NCBI GenBank assembly: GCA_963774305.1
Contig: CAVZEM010000007.1
Location: 248,001 to 312,000 of the forward strand
Length of the DNA: 64,000 nucleotides
Reading direction: 5' to 3'
Source: DASUPK01 sp963774305
GTDB taxonomy: Bacteria; Actinomycetota; Thermoleophilia; Solirubrobacterales; 70-9
Shown here: one piece after another, positions 40,552-48,328 of the stretch
Position numbering within the stretch: position 1 is the stretch's first letter
Layout: the number at the start of each line of letters is the position of its first letter
Translations under genes and position numbers: made by a program
The notes under the pieces: generated by a model
Database searches by the model: none
The model's input: the letters and a program-made list of their open reading frames with translations, nothing else
Told to the model about the DNA's origin: nothing

Positions 40552-41958
40552 TTACGCCCCGCGGCGTGGGCGTTTCGGCCGCTTCGCCGGTGGCCCGGTG
40601 ATCTTCTCGGGCCCGTCGCGCTTCTCGGGCGGCGTGTAGTCGACGTCGCGGCGGCCGGTGTAGATCTGGCGCGGCCGCGCGATCTTCAGCTCGGGATCCT
40701 GGTTCTGCTCCATCCACTGGGCGACCCAGCCGGAGGTGCGCGGGATCGCGAAGATCACCGTGAACATGTCGTTGGGGACGCCCATCGCCTCGTAGATCAA
40801 CCCGGAGTAGAAGTCGACGTTCGGGTAGAGCTTGCGCGAGGTGAAGAAGTCGTCGTCTAGGGCGCGCTTCTCGAGCTCGCTGGCGATCCCCAGCAGCGGG
40901 TTCTCGCCGGTCGCCTCGAGCACCTCCTCGACATGCTTCTTGATGATCCGAGCGCGCGGGTCGTAGTTCTTGTAGACCCGGTGGCCGAAGCCCATCAGCT
41001 TCTCCTCGCGGTTCTTCACGCCCTCGAGGAAGGCCGGGATGTTGTCGACGGACTCGATCCTGCGGAGCATCCGCAGGACCGCCTCGTTGGCGCCGCCGTG
41101 GAGCGGGCCGTAGAGGGCTGCGACTCCGGCGGCGACCGCCGAGTAGGGATCCACGCCGGACGAACCGACGGAGCGGACGGCGTTCGTGGAGCAGTTCTGT
41201 TCGTGGTCCGCGTGCAGGATGAACAGAACGTCCAGCGCCTTCGCCAGGCGCGGGTCCGGCTTGAAGGTGTCCTCCATCTTGAACAGCATCGAGAGGAAGT
41301 TCTCGGAGTAGTCGAGCTCGTTGTCGGGATAGACGTAGGGGAGCCCCATGCTGTGGCGGTACGCCCACGCCGCGAGGGTCGGGACCTTGGCGATCAGCCT
41401 GATCGCCGCCATGTAGCGCTCCTCGGGGTCGTCGATGTGCTTGGCGTCCGGGTAGAAGGTCGACAGCGCGCCGATGTTGGCGAGCAGCATTCCCATCGGA
41501 TGGGCGTCGTGGCGGAACGCCTCGTTGAGCTTCTTGATGTCCTCGTGAGCGAAGGTGTGGTGCGTGACGTCGTAGGTCCAGCGCTCGAGCTGCGGGGGCG
41601 TCGGCAGCTCGCCGAAGATCAGGAGGTACGCGACCTCGAGATAGGTCGAGTGCTCGCAGAGCTGCTCGATCGGGATGCCGCGGTGCTGGAGGATGCCGGC
41701 GTCGCCGTCGATGTAGGTGATCGCTGAACGGCACGACGCGGTGTTGGTGAACGCGGGGTCGTACCCCATCAGGCCGAAGTCGTCGTCGGAGACCTTGATC
41801 TGCCGGAGGTCCATCGTCCTGATGGTGCCTTCGCTGATCTCGACGTCGTAGGTCTTCCCGGTCCTGTTGTCGGTGATGCTGAGCGTGTCGCCGCCGGACG
41901 CGCCGTCTTGTGATCCGTCCGTCTGGGGCTCTGCCTGAGTCTCCTGTTTCGTCGCCAT
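40552..41958 (-). CDS. gltA: Citrate synthase
   Basis: 468 residues from ATG 41958; AAGGAGG 5 nt upstream decides the start. TCA-cycle entry: oxaloacetate + acetyl-CoA to citrate. Catalytic region LFILHADHEQNCSTNAVRSV, GPLHGGANEAVLRML (His) and MGFGHRVYKNYDPRA, with the catalytic Asp of the family expected in the DVDFYSGLIYEAMG region. Type II (hexameric, Gram-negative-like) length. A 35-residue N-terminal extension rich in Gln, Asp and Gly and a basic C-terminal tail (KRPKRPRRG) are lineage-specific. It stands alone, divergent from the UbiE-type methyltransferase. Confidence 0.96.
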   Translation of the reverse strand: MATKQETQAEPQTDGSQDGASGGDTLSITDNRTGKTYDVEISEGTIRTMDLRQIKVSDDDFGLMGYDPAFTNTASCRSAITYIDGDAGILQHRGIPIEQLCEHSTYLEVAYLLIFGELPTPPQLERWTYDVTHHTFAHEDIKKLNEAFRHDAHPMGMLLANIGALSTFYPDAKHIDDPEERYMAAIRLIAKVPTLAAWAYRHSMGLPYVYPDNELDYSENFLSMLFKMEDTFKPDPRLAKALDVLFILHADHEQNCSTNAVRSVGSSGVDPYSAVAAGVAALYGPLHGGANEAVLRMLRRIESVDNIPAFLEGVKNREEKLMGFGHRVYKNYDPRARIIKKHVEEVLEATGENPLLGIASELEKRALDDDFFTSRKLYPNVDFYSGLIYEAMGVPNDMFTVIFAIPRTSGWVAQWMEQNQDPELKIARPRQIYTGRRDVDYTPPEKRDGPEKITGPPAKRPKRPRRGA

Positions 41959-42023
41959 CCGACCTCCTTGACATGGCACGGGTTGCGCCTGGCGGCGCAC
42001 CCTCGCATACGGCCTACGCCCCA

Positions 42024-42029
42024 TATCTT
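42024..42029 (+). promoter_or_regulatory. -10 box TATCTT, leaderless methyltransferase gene
   Basis: TATCTT followed by 6 nt and GTG 42036. It lies in the 77-bp divergent space shared with citrate synthase. Confidence 0.55.
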
Positions 42030-42035
42030 CTCACG

Positions 42036-42764
42036 GTGGCCATTTCGGCAAACCGGCCGAGCAAGGAGGAGACGCTGCAACTCTTCACCGGGCTGCCTCG
42101 GCGCTATGACCTCGCGGGGGCCGTGCTCAGCTTCGGGCAGGATCCGCGCTGGCGCCGGGCGATGGTGCGCAAGGTCGAGGCGGAGTCAGGCGACAGGGTG
42201 CTCGACGTCGCGACGGGGACGGGCATGGTGGCGGAGGCCCTGGTTCGCCGCTACGGGTGCTCGGTTGTGGGCCTCGATCAGAGCCCGGAGATGCTCTCCG
42301 GGGCCCGGGCGAAGCTCGATCGCGATCCGGGGCTCGCTTCGCACATCGAATTGGTCCGGGGGGAGGCTGAGAGCCTCCCCTTCGGCGACGCGGAGTTCGA
42401 CCACCTCACCTTCACCTACCTGGTCCGATACGTCGACGACCCGGGATCAACCCTGGCCGAGCTGGCTCGCGTAGTAAAGCCAGGTGGCCGAATCGCCTCG
42501 CTCGAGTTCATGCTCCCGCCCAACCCCATCGCCCGCGCCCTCTGGCATGCCTACACGCGGCTCTGCATGCCGGTCCTCGGCCGGCTGATCTCGCCTGACT
42601 GGTACGAGGTTGGCCGCTTCCTCGGGCCGAGCATCACCGATCTCTACTGGCGGCTGCCGCTCGACCGGCAGCTGGAGCTCTGGCGGTCCGCGGGGATCGA
42701 GCGGCCGGAGGCGCGCGTGATGAGCTTCGGCGGCGGGGTCGTGAGCTGGGGCACGCGTGCCTGA
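42036..42764 (+). CDS. UbiE/MenG-type SAM-dependent methyltransferase
   Basis: 242 residues from GTG 42036. FTGLPRRYDLAGAVLSFGQDPRWRR matches the UbiE N-terminus (FD.IA..YD..N...S.G....WR). Motif I is VLDVATGTGMVAEALVRR; further VVGLDQSPEMLSGAR, ESLPFGDAEFDHLTFTYLVRYV and LARVVKPGGRIASLEF. Likely methylates demethylmenaquinone, the quinone expected in actinobacteria, but a relative acting on another substrate is possible. The next gene overlaps it by 8 bases. Confidence 0.82.
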   Translation: MAISANRPSKEETLQLFTGLPRRYDLAGAVLSFGQDPRWRRAMVRKVEAESGDRVLDVATGTGMVAEALVRRYGCSVVGLDQSPEMLSGARAKLDRDPGLASHIELVRGEAESLPFGDAEFDHLTFTYLVRYVDDPGSTLAELARVVKPGGRIASLEFMLPPNPIARALWHAYTRLCMPVLGRLISPDWYEVGRFLGPSITDLYWRLPLDRQLELWRSAGIERPEARVMSFGGGVVSWGTRA

Positions 42765-43497
42765 GCAGCGGCCGGCCTTCTACGCCCTGCGCCCCGGCGG
42801 CTGGCGCGACCTCGTCACCGTGCTGCATCCGCCCTATACGGCCTGGAACCTGGCCAATGTCTGCTTCGGGGCCGCCGCGGCGGCGCAGATCCACACCGAT
42901 CGGTTCGTCGCCACGCTCGCGGCCTTCTTCCTCGCCGTCGGGATCAGCGCCCACACGCTCGACGAGCTCAACGGGCGCCCGCTGAAGACACAGCTCTCGG
43001 ACCGGACCCTGATAGCGCTCGCCGCCGCCTCGCTGGCGGGCGCCATGGGGATCGGCATCGCCGGCTGCATCATCGTCTCGGCAACCCTGATCCCGTTCGT
43101 GCTGGCGGGCGGCTTCTTCGTCGTCGCCTACAACCTCGAGCTCTTCGGCGGGCGCTTCCACACGGCCTTCTGGCTTGCCTTCGCCTGGGCGGCATTCCCG
43201 GCGCTCACCTCGTGGTGGGTCAACACCCTGTCATTTGCCTCGGTGGAGGTGGACGTGGCCGGCGTACTGGTGGCCGCCGGCTGCTTCGGCCTGGTCAGCG
43301 TGCAGAGGACGCTCTCGACCCCGGTCCGCAGGCTGCGACGAAAGACGGTCTCGGTCACCGGCGAGCAGCGCCTCGACGACGGCACCGTCATTCCTCTGAC
43401 GGTCGCGGAGATCTCCGGGCCGCTCGACGCGTCGCTGCGCGGTCTCTCGTGGGCTGTCGTGGTCCTGTCGATCGGGCTGGTGGTGATCCGCTACTAG
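42757..43497 (+). CDS. UbiA-like integral membrane protein
   Basis: 246 residues from GTG 42757, overlapping the methyltransferase stop. About six or seven hydrophobic segments; HPPYTAWNLANVCFGAAAA and SAHTLDELNGRPLKTQLSD recall the first Asp-containing loop of UbiA prenyltransferases, but the NDxxD motif is degenerate (LDELNGRPL) and no second motif is clear. The C-terminal part has a soluble basic loop (RRLRRKTVSVTGEQ). Coupling to a UbiE-type gene hints at quinone or lipid metabolism; activity unproven. Confidence 0.65.
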   Translation: MPEQRPAFYALRPGGWRDLVTVLHPPYTAWNLANVCFGAAAAAQIHTDRFVATLAAFFLAVGISAHTLDELNGRPLKTQLSDRTLIALAAASLAGAMGIGIAGCIIVSATLIPFVLAGGFFVVAYNLELFGGRFHTAFWLAFAWAAFPALTSWWVNTLSFASVEVDVAGVLVAAGCFGLVSVQRTLSTPVRRLRRKTVSVTGEQRLDDGTVIPLTVAEISGPLDASLRGLSWAVVVLSIGLVVIRY

Positions 43498-43501
43498 ATG
43501 C

Positions 43502-44026
43502 TCATCCGGCGGATACCTCGAGCGCCGCGGTCAGTGACGCGGCATCGAAGGAGCCACCGTGCAGCCGCCCGCCGACGAAGAAGCCCGGCGTCCCGGTGAC
43601 GCCGCTGGCGAGCCCGCTGTCTACGTCGCGCTGGACCCTGGGGGCGTGGACCTCCGAGTCGAGCTCGCTGGTGAAGCGGTCGACGTCGAGGCCGAGCTCG
43701 GTTGCCTGCCCAATCAGGTCCTCGCGGCTGAGCGCGCCCCGGGACTCGTACATGCGGTCGTGCATCTCCCAGAACGCCCCCTGGGCGGCGGCCGCCTCCG
43801 CCGCCTGGGCGGCGCGCTCGGCGTCGGGATGGACGTTTCGCAGCGGGAAGTGGCGGAAGACGAACAGCAGCCGCCCGGCGAGCTGATCCCGCAGGCGGTG
43901 GACGATCGGATAGGCCGCGGTGCAGTACGGGCACTGGAAGTCCCCGTACATGACCAGCTCGAGCTCGGCCCGGTCGGGGCCGTCGACGTGGTCCTCCGCT
44001 GAGATGGGTGGAGTGAGCTGGCCCAA
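43502..44026 (-). CDS. DsbA-family thiol-disulfide oxidoreductase
   Basis: 174 residues. VMYGDFQCPYCTAAYPIVHRL holds the CPYC active site, and SGVTGTPGFFVGGR contains the cis-proline loop; the helical insert and FRHFPLRNVHPDAERAA match DsbA/FrnE-like thioredoxin-fold proteins. No signal peptide or membrane segment is visible, so it is either cytosolic or its export signal lies elsewhere. Converges with the UbiA-like gene (5-base gap). Confidence 0.87.
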   Translation of the reverse strand: MGQLTPPISAEDHVDGPDRAELELVMYGDFQCPYCTAAYPIVHRLRDQLAGRLLFVFRHFPLRNVHPDAERAAQAAEAAAAQGAFWEMHDRMYESRGALSREDLIGQATELGLDVDRFTSELDSEVHAPRVQRDVDSGLASGVTGTPGFFVGGRLHGGSFDAASLTAALEVSAG

Positions 44027-44039
44027 GGATCAGCGAGCT

Positions 44040-44045
44040 TAGACT
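44040..44045 (+). promoter_or_regulatory. -10 box TAGACT of the broken antiporter gene
   Basis: TAGACT followed by 6 nt and GTG 44052; still intact although the gene is not. Confidence 0.5.
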
Positions 44046-44051
44046 CGCGGC

Positions 44052-44601
44052 GTGAACGACATCGAGGTCCTGATTGCGCTGGTGGCCACGGCGATCGTTC
44101 TGGTTCGCCTCGCGGATGCGATCTCGATCCCGCACTCGATCGTCCTGGTGCTGGGTGGGTTGGGGATCGGCTTCATCCCGGGAGCGCCCCACCCTCGAGC
44201 TGCAGCCGGACGTCGTCTTCCTGGTTTTCCTGCCGCCGCTGCTTCAGTCCGCCGGCTACTGGGCCTCGCCGAAGGAGCTCCGCGCCGAGCTGGTCCCGCT
44301 CACCTGGCTTGTGATCGGGCTCTCGCTGGCCACGATGGTTGCGGTCGCGGCCGTCGCGCAGGCGGTGATTCCCAGCATCAGCTGGGCCGAGGGCTTCGTG
44401 CTGGTGGCCGCCCTCCAGGGTGAGGACAGCGAGCTGCCCATCGAGGATCCGCTGACCGGCTACCGCAGGCTGCGGGAGGACCTGATCCAGACGGAGCGCG
44501 ACACGCTGCTCGGCATGCGCAACAACGGCCGCATCAAGCAGGACCTCTTCCGCCACATCCAGCGAGACATCGACCTGGACGAAGCCCGGCTCGGGACTTA
44601 G
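44052..44601 (+). pseudogene. Na+/H+ antiporter (CPA1 family), frameshift plus large internal deletion
   Basis: GTG 44052 begins MNDIEVLIALVATAIVLVRL, the CPA1 N-terminus. At the C-run 44186-44189 one extra base shifts the frame; corrected, it reads APTLELQPDVVFLVFLPPLL and then YWASPKELRAELVPL. After EGFVLVAALQGEDSE it jumps straight to the cytoplasmic tail of the family (REDLIQTERDTLLGMRNNGR, FRHIQRDIDLDEARLGT). About 180 codons remain of about 530, so most membrane helices, including the ion-binding region, are gone. The stop overlaps that of the convergent kinase gene. Confidence 0.8.
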
Positions 44602-45539
44602 TTCGCCGGAGCTGGCTCCGGATCGAAGTGAGTGATTCGGCGGAACTCGCGGAGGCGCTCGTCGATCTCCTCGCGGCTGAGTGACTGGACCCGCTCGGTG
44701 CCGAAACCCTCGACGTTGAACGAGGCCAGCACTGAGCCGTAGGCCATTCCCAGGCGCAGGACGGTGTGGTCGAGGACGGATTCGCCGGCGGCTCGGCGGC
44801 TGTCCAGGTAGCCGAGGAAGCCGCCCGCAAACGTGTCGCCGGCGCCGGTCGGGTCCCGAACGTCCTCGAGCATGAAGCCGGGGATCGCGAAGAACTCGTC
44901 GCCGCAGAAGAGCGCCGCACCGTACTCGCCGCGCTTGGCCACGACGACCTTGGGGCCCATCTCCATCGTGGCCCGAGCGGCGCGCGCGAGGTTGGGTTCG
45001 CCGGTCAGCTCCCGGATCTCGGCGTCGTTGAGCATCAGGCAGTCCACCTCGGCGATCGCAGCCTTCAGCGCGTCGCGTGCCGAGTCGAGCCAGAAGTTCA
45101 TCGAGTCGAGTCCGACGAACTCGGCTCCCTCGCACGAGCGCCGCACTCGCCGTTGGAGCTGCGGCTGGATGTTTCCGAGGAAGAGCATCTCGGCGCTCCT
45201 GGACTCCTCGGAAAGCTTCGGGTCGAAGTCCGCGAAGACGTTGAGTTGGGTGTCGTCGGTGTGCGCGACGTTCATGTCGTACTCGTAGTGGCCCTTCCAG
45301 AAGAAGGTCTTGCCGTCCTCCACCTGCTCGACGTCGTCGGTGATCACGCCACGGCGCTCGAGCACGCCGAGCTCGCCCTCGCCGAAGTCATCGCCGACCG
45401 GTCCGACCACCCGAACCTCCGTGAAGAAGCTCGCGGCCAGCGAGAAGTGGACGGCTGAGCCGCCCAGCATCCGCTCGCGCTCGCCGAACGGCGTGCGCAC
45501 GGAATCAAAGGCAATCGACCCTACGACGGTTAGCGACAT
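44598..45539 (-). CDS. PfkB-family sugar/nucleoside kinase
   Basis: 313 residues from ATG 45539. VVGSIAFDSVRTPFGERERMLGGSAVH has the N-terminal substrate-binding glycine motif. The C-terminal PfkB signature is VRDPTGAGDTFAGGFLG with the catalytic Asp and anion hole. The NFWLDSARDAL and LMLNDAEIRELTGE segments resemble the adenosine-kinase/ribokinase branch. Phosphorylates a sugar or nucleoside; substrate not determined. Only 11 bases separate its start from the divergent quinone oxidoreductase start. Confidence 0.85.
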   Translation of the reverse strand: MSLTVVGSIAFDSVRTPFGERERMLGGSAVHFSLAASFFTEVRVVGPVGDDFGEGELGVLERRGVITDDVEQVEDGKTFFWKGHYEYDMNVAHTDDTQLNVFADFDPKLSEESRSAEMLFLGNIQPQLQRRVRRSCEGAEFVGLDSMNFWLDSARDALKAAIAEVDCLMLNDAEIRELTGEPNLARAARATMEMGPKVVVAKRGEYGAALFCGDEFFAIPGFMLEDVRDPTGAGDTFAGGFLGYLDSRRAAGESVLDHTVLRLGMAYGSVLASFNVEGFGTERVQSLSREEIDERLREFRRITHFDPEPAPAN

Positions 45540-45544
45540 ATCCT
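45539..45544 (+). promoter_or_regulatory. -10 box TATCCT overlapping the divergent ATG
   Basis: TATCCT followed by 6 nt and GTG 45551. Its first base belongs to the minus-strand ATG (45539-45537) of the PfkB gene, so the two starts share sequence. Confidence 0.5.
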
Positions 45545-45550
45545 TGTCTG

Positions 45551-46498
45551 GTGAAGGCTATTCAGATCGAGGAGTTCGGCGGGCCAGAGCAGCTCAAGCT
45601 GGTCGACTTGCCGGACCCCGAGCCCTCCGACGGCATGGTCGTCGTGGACGTCAACCGCTCCGGGATCAACTGGGCGGACACGCACGCGATCCGCAATGAC
45701 TACCTCGCCGAGCAGGAGCTGCCGCTGATTCCCGGCGCCGAGATCGCCGGGACGACCGCCGACGGGAAGCGCGTCGCGGCGCTGATGAGCAACGGGGGAT
45801 ACGCCCAGAAGGCGGCGGTCCCCCAGGCCTTCCTGGTTCCGTTGCCCGATGAGGTCTCCGACGAGCAGGCGGCGGGCCTGCTGCTCCAGGGGCTGACGGC
45901 CCACGCGCTGTTGCACTACTGCGCCCACGTCGAGAAGGGCGAGACGGTCGTGGTCGAGGCCGCGGGAGGCGGAACCGGCTCCCTCGCCGTTCAGCTCGCC
46001 AAGCGGGCGGGCGCCAAGGTGATCGGCCTGGCCTCGACCGAGGAGAAGCGGGCGCTGGCGGAACGGCTCGGTGCCGACGCCACGGCCGACTCCCGCGCCG
46101 ACGATCTCAAGGCGGCGATCCTCGAGGCCAATGGCGGCGAGAAGGTGGACGTCGTCCTGCACATGAGCGGCACCGGGTTCGAGGCGGAGCTCAGCTCGCT
46201 CAACATGCTCGGCAGGATCGTCTGCTTCGGGAACGCCGCCCGCCATCCGAACGAGGTGGCGACGAACTATCTGCTGCAGACCTCGAAGTCGGTGCTCGGC
46301 TTCTGGCTGGTCCCGCTGATCGCCCGGCGCCAGGACCTGATCGCCTCGATGCTTGAGGACCTGCTCGGCGCGGTCGCGGCGGGTGAGCTCCAGGTGACGA
46401 TCGGAGCCACCTATCCGCTGAGCGAGGCCGCTCGCGCCCACGAGGCCATGCAGGAGCGGGGTACGACCGGCAAGCTGCTGCTCGATCCCTCGAAGTAG
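45551..46498 (+). CDS. Zinc-independent quinone oxidoreductase-like MDR protein
   Basis: 315 residues from GTG 45551. MKAIQIEEFGGPEQLKLVDL, VNRSGINWADTHAIRNDY, IPGAEIAGT, and the NAD(P)-binding VVVEAAGGGTGSLAVQLAKRAG with KVIGLASTEEKRALAERLGAD are typical of the QOR branch of medium-chain dehydrogenases. No zinc-ligand cysteines. Reduces quinones or enones with NADPH. Its TAG directly abuts the ATG of the DEAD-box helicase gene, so they are co-transcribed. Confidence 0.88.
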   Translation: MKAIQIEEFGGPEQLKLVDLPDPEPSDGMVVVDVNRSGINWADTHAIRNDYLAEQELPLIPGAEIAGTTADGKRVAALMSNGGYAQKAAVPQAFLVPLPDEVSDEQAAGLLLQGLTAHALLHYCAHVEKGETVVVEAAGGGTGSLAVQLAKRAGAKVIGLASTEEKRALAERLGADATADSRADDLKAAILEANGGEKVDVVLHMSGTGFEAELSSLNMLGRIVCFGNAARHPNEVATNYLLQTSKSVLGFWLVPLIARRQDLIASMLEDLLGAVAAGELQVTIGATYPLSEAARAHEAMQERGTTGKLLLDPSK

Positions 46499-47929
46499 AT
46501 GGCTGAGACAAAGACCGCAACCTCCTTCAAGGAGCTCGGCCTGTCCGATGGTCTGCTGCAGACCCTCGAGGAACTCGGCTACGCCGAGCCGACGCCGATC
46601 CAGTCCCAGGCGATCCCGGAGCTGCTCAACGGCCACGACGTGATCGGCCAGGCGCAGACCGGCAGCGGCAAGACCGCCGCCTTCGGCCTGCCGATGCTCG
46701 AGTACATCGACCCGGAGAACGAGGAGACGCAGGCGATCGTCCTCACCCCGACGCGTGAGCTCTGCATCCAGGTGACGCAGGCCCTGCGGGCGTACGCCGA
46801 GCACCTGGAGGGCGTGAACGTGGTGGCCGTCTTCGGCGGCGCTCCGATCCGCGAGCAGCAGTCGCGGCTCCGTCACGGCGCGCAGGTGGTCGTCGCCACG
46901 GTCGGCCGGATGATGGATCTGATCTCACGCAAGTCTCTGGTGCTCACCGCGGCCCGGTACGTCGTCCTCGATGAGGCCGACGAGATGCTCGACCTCGGGT
47001 TCATCGAGGACGTCGAGAAGATCCTGCGGATGTGCCCGAACGGGCGCCAGACGCTGCTTTTCTCCGCGACCATGCCGGCGCCGGTTGCGAGGCTCGCAGA
47101 GACCTACATGTACGACCCGGTCACGATCCGGGTGACCCCGAAGAAGCTCACGGTCGACTCGGTCGAGCAGGCCTACGTGATGGTCGAGCCCCGCCAGAAG
47201 CTGGAGCGCCTCGCCGAGGTGCTGAAGGCGGAGGAACCCGAGCAGGCGATCATTTTCGTGCGGACCAAGATCGGGGCCGCCAGGCTCGGCAGGGACCTCG
47301 GCGACAAGGGTCTGCGCGTCAAGGCGCTGCATGGCGACCTCAGTCAGGGCCAGCGCGACGGGGTGATGATCTCCTTCAAGGAGCACAAGACGCCGCTGCT
47401 GGTGGCGACCGACATCGCGGCGAGGGGCCTCGACATCGAGCACGTCACCCACGTCATCAACTACGACCTGCCGAACAATCCCGAGATCTACGTCCACCGC
47501 ATCGGGCGCACCGGCCGGGTCGGCCGCACCGGCCGGGCGATCACCTTCGCCACCGCCAAGCAGGCGGGCGAGTTGAAGGAGATCGAGCGCACGGTGAAGG
47601 CGCCGATCGGCGAATGGGAGCCGCCCGAGGAGCGCCTGGAGCACGCCCCGACCCCACGACACCGCGAGGGACCGCCCCCTGTGCCGACGAATGGCACCGT
47701 CAAGCTGTTCGTCAACCGCGGCAAGCGGGGTGGGCTCACCGAGGAGGACCTGAGCTGGGCGCTGACCGAGGGCGCTGTCCTCCCCGAGGAGGCGATCCAC
47801 TCGATTCGGGTCCTGGACCGCTTCTCGTTCGTGGAGGTGGCCGCGGATCAGGCTGAGCGAGCGGTGGAGTACCTGGACGGGACGAAGCTCAAGGGCAAGC
47901 AGATCCGGATGGAGATCGCCCGCAGCTGA
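46499..47929 (+). CDS. DEAD-box RNA helicase with DbpA-type RNA-binding domain
   Basis: 476 residues. Q motif FKELGLSDGLLQTLEELGYAEPTPIQ, motif I AQTGSGKT (52-59), Ia PTRELC, DEAD at 158-161, SAT, IIFVRTK, TDIAARGLDIEHV and HRIGRTGR. Motif Ib reads TVGR instead of the usual TPGR. Residues about 395-474 form a DbpA-like RNA-binding domain (VKLFVNRGKRGGLTEEDLSW, IRVLDRFSFVEVAADQAE). Acts on structured RNA in ribosome assembly or cold adaptation. No gap to the upstream gene; a hairpin at 47935-47957 follows. Confidence 0.93.
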   Translation: MAETKTATSFKELGLSDGLLQTLEELGYAEPTPIQSQAIPELLNGHDVIGQAQTGSGKTAAFGLPMLEYIDPENEETQAIVLTPTRELCIQVTQALRAYAEHLEGVNVVAVFGGAPIREQQSRLRHGAQVVVATVGRMMDLISRKSLVLTAARYVVLDEADEMLDLGFIEDVEKILRMCPNGRQTLLFSATMPAPVARLAETYMYDPVTIRVTPKKLTVDSVEQAYVMVEPRQKLERLAEVLKAEEPEQAIIFVRTKIGAARLGRDLGDKGLRVKALHGDLSQGQRDGVMISFKEHKTPLLVATDIAARGLDIEHVTHVINYDLPNNPEIYVHRIGRTGRVGRTGRAITFATAKQAGELKEIERTVKAPIGEWEPPEERLEHAPTPRHREGPPPVPTNGTVKLFVNRGKRGGLTEEDLSWALTEGAVLPEEAIHSIRVLDRFSFVEVAADQAERAVEYLDGTKLKGKQIRMEIARS

Positions 47930-47934
47930 TGCGA

Positions 47935-47957
47935 GGGGGCGCCGACAGGCGCCACCC
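47935..47957 (+). terminator. Bidirectional hairpin between convergent genes
   Basis: GGCGCC (47938-47943) and GGCGCC (47948-47953) pair around GACA; outer G and C bases extend the stem with one mismatch. Lies in the 30-bp gap between the helicase and response-regulator stops. Confidence 0.5.
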
Positions 47958-47959
47958 GT

Positions 47960-48328
47960 TCAAGGAGTGACGAGCTCCTCGATCTTCCCGATCAGGTCCT
48001 CCCACTCGAAGGGCTTGGGGACGATGTCATTTGCGCCCAGCTTGCGCATTCGCTCGGGCTCCTGAGCGTCGAGGTGGGCGGAGATCATCAGCACCGGGAT
48101 CTTGGAGCCCTTGCCCCTGATCTCCTCGAGCACCTCGGTCCCGGACTTGTTGGGCATCATCGCGTCGAGCAGGATCACGTCGGGCTCCTTGGGGCTGAGC
48201 TCGCGAAGCCGCTCCAGCGCCTCGACTCCGTCGGTCGCGGTGACCACCTCGTAGCCCTCCATCTCCAGGCGGCGCTGGAGCATGAGCAGGACGGTCTCGG
48301 AGTCGTCCGCTACCAGCAGGCGGGTCAC
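47960..48328 (-). CDS. Single-domain response regulator
   Basis: 122 residues: only a receiver domain. Acidic pocket Asp8/Asp9 (VADDSETV), phospho-acceptor Asp55 (ILLDAMMPN), Ser/Thr-equivalent Ser84 (MISAH) and Lys106 (VPKPF) are all present. No output domain, so it acts like CheY through protein contact or as a phosphorelay intermediate. Starts at GTG 48328, overlapping the stop of the sensor kinase gene as GTGA. Confidence 0.92.
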   Translation of the reverse strand: MTRLLVADDSETVLLMLQRRLEMEGYEVVTATDGVEALERLRELSPKEPDVILLDAMMPNKSGTEVLEEIRGKGSKIPVLMISAHLDAQEPERMRKLGANDIVPKPFEWEDLIGKIEELVTP

